Source: Manis javanica
Lineage: Eukaryota; Chordata; Mammalia; Pholidota; Manidae
Reading direction: 5' to 3'
Length of the DNA stretch: 64,000 nt
NCBI RefSeq assembly: GCF_040802235.1
Contig: NC_133161.1
Coordinates: 17,129,001 to 17,193,000 of the forward strand
Part shown: positions 59,262-64,000 of the stretch, piece after piece
Layout: every line of letters starts with the position of its first letter
Numbering within the stretch: the stretch's first letter is position 1
Program-made: the position numbers and the translations under genes
The notes under the pieces: model-generated
Database searches by the model: none
What the model saw: the letters and a program-made list of their open reading frames with translations, nothing else
What the model was told of the DNA's origin: nothing

Positions 59262-62200
59262 ATGGCAATAAGTTCATACCTCTCAATAATCACCCTAAAT
59301 GTAAATGGACTGAGTGCACCAATCAAAAGACACAGAGTAATAGAATGGATGAAAAAGCAAGATCCATCCATATGCTGCTTTCAAGAGACTCACCTCAAAC
59401 CCAAAGACATGCACAGACTTAAAGTCAAGGGATGGAAAAAGATATTTCATGCAAACCACAGAGAGAAGAAAGCAGGTGTTGCAATTCTGGTATCAGACAA
59501 AACAGACTTCAAAATAAAGAAAATAACAAAAGATAAAGAAGGACATTACATAATGATAAAGGGCTCAGTCCAACAAGAGGATATAACCATTATAAATATA
59601 TATGCACCCAATACAGGAGCACCAACATACCTGAAACAAATACTAACAGAACTAAAGGAGGAAATATGCATTCATTCTAGGAGACTTCAACACACCACTC
59701 ACTCCAAAGGACAGATCCACCAGACAGAAAATAAGTAAGGACACAGAGGCACTGAACAACACACTGGAACAGATGGACCTAATAGACATCTACAGAACTC
59801 TACATCCAAAAGCAACAGGATACACATTCTTTTCAAGTGCACATGGAACATTCTCCAGAATAGACCACATACTAGGCCACAAAAAGAGCCTCAGTAAATT
59901 CCAAAAGATTGAAATCCTACCAACCAACTTTTCAGACCACAAAGGCATAAAACTAGAAATAAACTGTACAAAGAAAGCAAAAAGGCTCACAAACACATGG
60001 AGGCTTAACAACATGCTCCTAAATAATCAATGGATCAATGACCAAATCAAAATGGAGATCCAGCAATATATGGAAACAAACGACAACAACAACACTAAGC
60101 CCCAACTACTGTGGGACACAGCAAAAGCAGTCTTAAGAGGAAAGTATATAGCAATCCAGGCATATTTAAAAAAGGAAGAACAATCCCAAATGAATGGTCT
60201 AATGTCACAATTACCAAAATTGGAAAAAGAAGAACAAATGAGGCCTAAGGTCAGCAGAAGGAGGGACATAATAAAGATCAGAGAAGAAATAAACAAAATT
60301 GAGAAGAATAAAACAATAACAAAAATCAATGAAACCAAGAGCTGGTTCTTTGAGAAAAATAAGCAAAATAGATAAGCCTCTCGCCAAACTTATTAAGAGA
60401 AAAAGAGAATCAACACAAATCAACAGTATCAGAAATGAGAATGGAAAAACCATGACAGACTCTACAGAAATACAAAGAATTATTAAAGACTACTATGAAA
60501 ACCTATATGCCAACAAGCTGGAAAACCTAGAAGAAATGGACAACTTCCTAGAAAAATACAACCTTCCAAGACTGACCAAAGAAGAAATACAAAAGTTAAA
60601 ACAATTACGAGCAAAGAAACTGAAATGGTAATCAAAAAGCTACCCAAGAACAAGGCACCCAGGCCGGATGGATTTACCTCAGAATTTTATCAGACACACA
60701 GAGAAGACATAATACCCATTCTCCTTAAAGTTTTCCAAAAAATAGAAGAGGAGGGAATACTCCCAAACTCATTCTATGAAGCCAACATCACCCTAATACC
60801 AAAACCAGGCAAAGACCCCACCAAAAAGAAAATTACAGACCAATATCCCTGATGAAGGTAGATGCAAAAATACTTAATAAAATATTAGCAAACTGAATTC
60901 AAAAGTACATCAAAAGGATCATACACCATGACCAAGTGGGATTCATCCCAGGGATGCAAGGATGGTACAACATTCAAAAATCCATCAACATCATCAACCA
61001 CATCAACAAAAAGAAAGACAAAAACCACATGATCATCTCCATGGATGCTGAAAAAGCATTTGACAAAATTCAACATCCATTCATGATAAAAACTCTCAGC
61101 AAAATGGGTTTAGAGGGCAAGTTCCTCAACATAATGAAGGCCATATACCATAAACCCACAGCCAACATTATACGGAACAGTGAGAAGCTGAAAGCTTATC
61201 CTCTGAGATCGGGAACTAGACAGGGATGCCCACTCTCCCCACTGCTATTTAACATAGTACTGGAGGTCCTAGCCACTGCAATTAGACAAAACAAAGAAAT
61301 ACAAGGAATCCAGATTGGTAAAGAAGAAGTTAAACTGTCACTATTTGCAGATGACATGATATTGTACATAAAAAACCCTAAAGACTCCACTCCAAAACTA
61401 CTAGAACTGATATCAGAATACAGCAAAGTTGCAGGATACAAAATTAACACACAGAAATCTGTAGCTTTCCTATACACTAACAATGAAACAATAGAAAGAG
61501 AAATCAGGAAAACAATTCCATTCACAATTGCATCAAAAAGAATAAAATACCTAGGAATAAATCTAACCAAAGAAGTGAATGACCTATACTCTGAAAACTA
61601 CAAGTCACTCTTAAGAGAAATTAAAGGGGACACTAACAAATGGAAACTCATCCCATGCTCGTGGCTAGGAGGAATAAATATCATCAAAATGGCCATCCTT
61701 CCCAAAGCAATATACAGATTTGCTGCAATCCCTATCAAATTACCAGCAACATTCTTCAATGAACTGGAACAAATAATTCAAAAATTCATATGGAAACACC
61801 AAAGACCCCGAATAGCCAAAGCAATCCTGAAAAAGAAGAATAAAGTAGGGGGGATCTCACTCCCCAACTTCAAGCTCTACTACAAAGCCATAGTAATCAA
61901 GACAATTTGGTACTGGCACAAGAACAGAGCCACAGATCAGTGGAACAGACTAGAGACTCCAGACATTAACCCAGACATATATGGTCAATTAATATTTGAT
62001 AAAGGAGCCATGGACATACAATGGTGAAATGACAGTCTCTTCAACAGATGGTGCTGGCAAAACTGAACAGCTACATGTAGGAGAATGAAACTGGACCATT
62101 GTCTAACCCCATATACAAAAGTAAATTCAAAATGGATCAAAGACCTGAATGTAAGTCATGAAACCATTAAACTCATGGAAAAAAACAGGCAAAAACCTCT

Positions 62201-63047
62201 TAGACATAAACATGAGTAACCTCTTCTTGAACATATCTCCCTGGGCAAGGAAAACAACAGCAAAAATGAACAAGTGGGACTATATTAAGCTGAAAAGCTT
62301 CTGTACAGCAAAAGACACCATCAATAGAACAAAAAGGAACCCTACAGTATGGGAGAATATATTTGTAAATGACAGATCTGATAAAGGCTTGACGTCCAAA
62401 ATATATAAAGAGCTCACATGCCTCAACAAACAAAAATCAAATAATCCAATTAAAAAATGGGCAGAGGAACTGAACAGACAGTTCTCCAAAAAAGAAATAC
62501 AGATGGCCAACAGACACATGAAAAGATGCTCCACATCACTAATTATCAGAGAAATGCAAATTAAAACTACAATGAGGTATCACCTCACACCAGTAAGGAT
62601 GGCTGCCATCCAAAAGCCAAACAACAACAAATGTTGGCGAGGCTGTGGAGAAAGGGGAACCCTCCTACACTGCTGGTGGGTATGTAAATTAGTTCAACCA
62701 TTGTGGAAAGCAGTATGGAGGTTCATCAAAATGCTCAAAACAGACTTACCATTTGACCCAGGAATTCCACTCATAGGAATTTACCCTAAGAACACAGCAA
62801 TCAAGTTTGAGAAAGACAGATGCACCCCTATGTTTATTGCAGCACTATTTACAGTAGCCAAGAATTGGAAGCAACCTAAATGTCCATCGGTAGATGAATG
62901 GATAAAGAAGATGTGGTACATATACACAATGGAATACTACTCAGCCATAAGAACATGGATGGACCTGGAGCGTATTATGCTCAGTGAAATAAGCCAAGCG
63001 GAGAAAGAGAAATACCAAATGATTTCACTCATCTGTGGAGTATAAGA
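59262..63047 (+). pseudogene. L1 ORF2, multiply broken
   Basis: Compared with the intact ORF2 at 13410: an 8-base deletion near 59668, one extra A near 60358, deletions near 60600 and 60830, stop codons near 60894, 62026 and 62064, a small deletion near 62186, and a 27-base deletion near 62952. Endonuclease and reverse transcriptase motifs ([31 protein letters not shown]) remain visible between the breaks. It cannot encode a full protein. Confidence 0.9.
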
Positions 63048-63530
63048 ACAAAGGAAAATCTGAAGGAACAAAACAGCAGCGGAATCACAGAACCCAAGAA
63101 TGGACTAACAGGTACCAAAGGGAAAGGGACTGGGGAACATGGGTGGGTAGGGAGGGATAAGAGGGGGGTAAGAAGAGGGATATTAAGATTAGCATGCATG
63201 GGGGGGTGGGAGAAAGGGGAGGGCTCTACAACACAGAGAAGAGAAGTAGTGATGCTATGCTGATGGACAGTGACTGTAAAAGGGTTTATAGGGGGGACCT
63301 GGTATAGGGGAGAGCCTAGTAAACATAATATTCTTCATGTAAGTGTAGATTAAAGATAACAAAAAAAATAAAGAGAAGGGGAATTAGTCCCTGATAGGAT
63401 AAAACTAACTGTAAATCAATGATTAATGCATGCTTTAAATATCCTTAATTTTGATCACTTAAAGGGTGTCAGATGATCAGCTATGGATGTACACTTTCCT
63501 GATAATATTCCTTTCTCTTAAAAAAAAAAA
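63048..63530 (+). other. L1 3' UTR and appended segment A in the older copy
   Basis: The G-rich tract (about 63150-63225), the A-rich original end (about 63358-63377) and the appended segment ending in an 11-base A run (63520-63530) match 17226-17761 in the young copy. Confidence 0.8.
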
Positions 63531-64000
63531 GCAGTTCCTGTGTGGTGGCCTCCAATGAGTTCTACACAATGGTATAAAGGGTATATCAAAGTGTGGGCAA
63601 AGGGTCTGTTTGTGTTTATACAGACGAACAAAGCCTAATTTGGCTACCCAGAAAATGAACTAAGATACGATATGAAGAAGAACTTCCAACATCAGCACTC
63701 TCTGGAAGAGACATACCAGAAGATGATCATCAAAAAACCTCAACAAAGATCCAGGTGATGCTGCAGTTGTAGCTGCATTCATCCCACCGGTTCCTGGACT
63801 TGCCATTGGAATGAAGAAGGAGATATCTAAGCTGGCCTGTGCATACAGTAAAACAACAAATCTGACTGGATCTATACTGTTGGAACTCAACCAAGAATTA
63901 GGAGAAGTGCAAGTTGTAGCGCTCCAAAATCTTACAACTACAGATTATTTACTGTAAAAAGAACATACTGGATGTGAAAAGTTCCCAGGAATGGGTTGTT
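63531..64000 (+). pseudogene. ERV integrase/Env transmembrane-like fragment in the older L1, cut by window end
   Basis: It aligns with 17762-18230 of the young element. The integrase-end-like frame is clearer here than in the young copy, with a stop near 63658. The Env-like part again has Gly in place of the first Cys of the Cys-Cys pair, just before the window ends, so that change is shared by the family. A stop near 63956 interrupts the Env-like frame. The LTR end lies beyond the window. Confidence 0.7.

Larger units (their letters stand above)
57230..64000 (+). mobile_element. Older full-length L1-ERV chimera, broken, cut by the window end
   Basis: Same architecture as the 10731 element: leader starting GGGAGGCAGAGCCAGGATGG, two shortened monomers (about 57625-57860), ORF1, ORF2, L1 3' UTR with G-rich tract, A-rich end, appended segment A with A tract (63520-63530), then the ERV integrase/Env-like part, still running at 64000. 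Both ORFs are damaged. The junctions between parts fall at the same places as in the younger copy, so the ERV extension was already present in a common ancestor. Confidence 0.92.

Overview
This 64 kb window is nuclear DNA of a placental mammal. It carries interrupted, spliced genes, ancient mammal-wide repeats (MIR, L2, MLT1-type LTRs, old L1 pieces) and young LINE-1 elements. No Alu, rodent B1/B2, ruminant Bov or carnivore tRNA-SINEs were seen, so the young repeat load here is almost all L1. The young L1 family and its odd 3' tail remind me of pangolin (Manis) sequence. That is recollection, not a search result, and should be treated as tentative.

The gene order CYREN(+), TMEM140(-), AGBL3(-) is the mirror image of human 7q33 (AGBL3, TMEM140, CYREN). 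At 1-3.2 kb lie the three coding exons of CYREN, the Ku-binding regulator of end joining. They read cleanly to a 152-residue protein. TMEM140 (184 residues, four membrane helices) follows tail-to-tail at 4.8-5.4 kb. From about 43 to 56.5 kb, minus-strand exons of AGBL3 (cytosolic carboxypeptidase 3) can be recognised. One catalytic exon carries a 2-bp insertion that causes a frameshift and stop. The exons for about 320 residues between the N-terminal exon and the DLHGHS exon, including the HxxE zinc site, are not found in the 4.7 kb where they belong. AGBL3 therefore looks inactivated.

The intergenic and intronic DNA between is repeat-derived. The standout is a 9.0 kb plus-strand L1 at 10,731-19,766 with a 17-bp target-site duplication and uninterrupted ORF1 and ORF2. 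Its 5' UTR contains a promoter-like array of 210-bp monomers. Behind the ordinary L1 3' UTR it carries about 2 kb more: a short A-tailed segment, then the 3' part of an endogenous retrovirus (integrase-end-like, Env transmembrane-subunit-like, polypurine tract, LTR U3-R) ending at the LTR poly(A) site. A second, partial and about 6% divergent LTR with its own poly(A) follows. Everything lies inside the duplication, so L1 machinery mobilised it as one RNA.

A second, older and broken L1 at about 57,230 to the window end carries the same appended segments at the same junctions. The L1/ERV chimera is therefore a family trait and not a one-off nested insertion. A 5'-truncated L1 at 52.6-53.9 kb shows the ordinary 3' end without the ERV part. 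I consider this composite L1 lineage, which appears to use a captured retroviral env-LTR end as its 3' terminus, the best candidate for something undescribed in the window.
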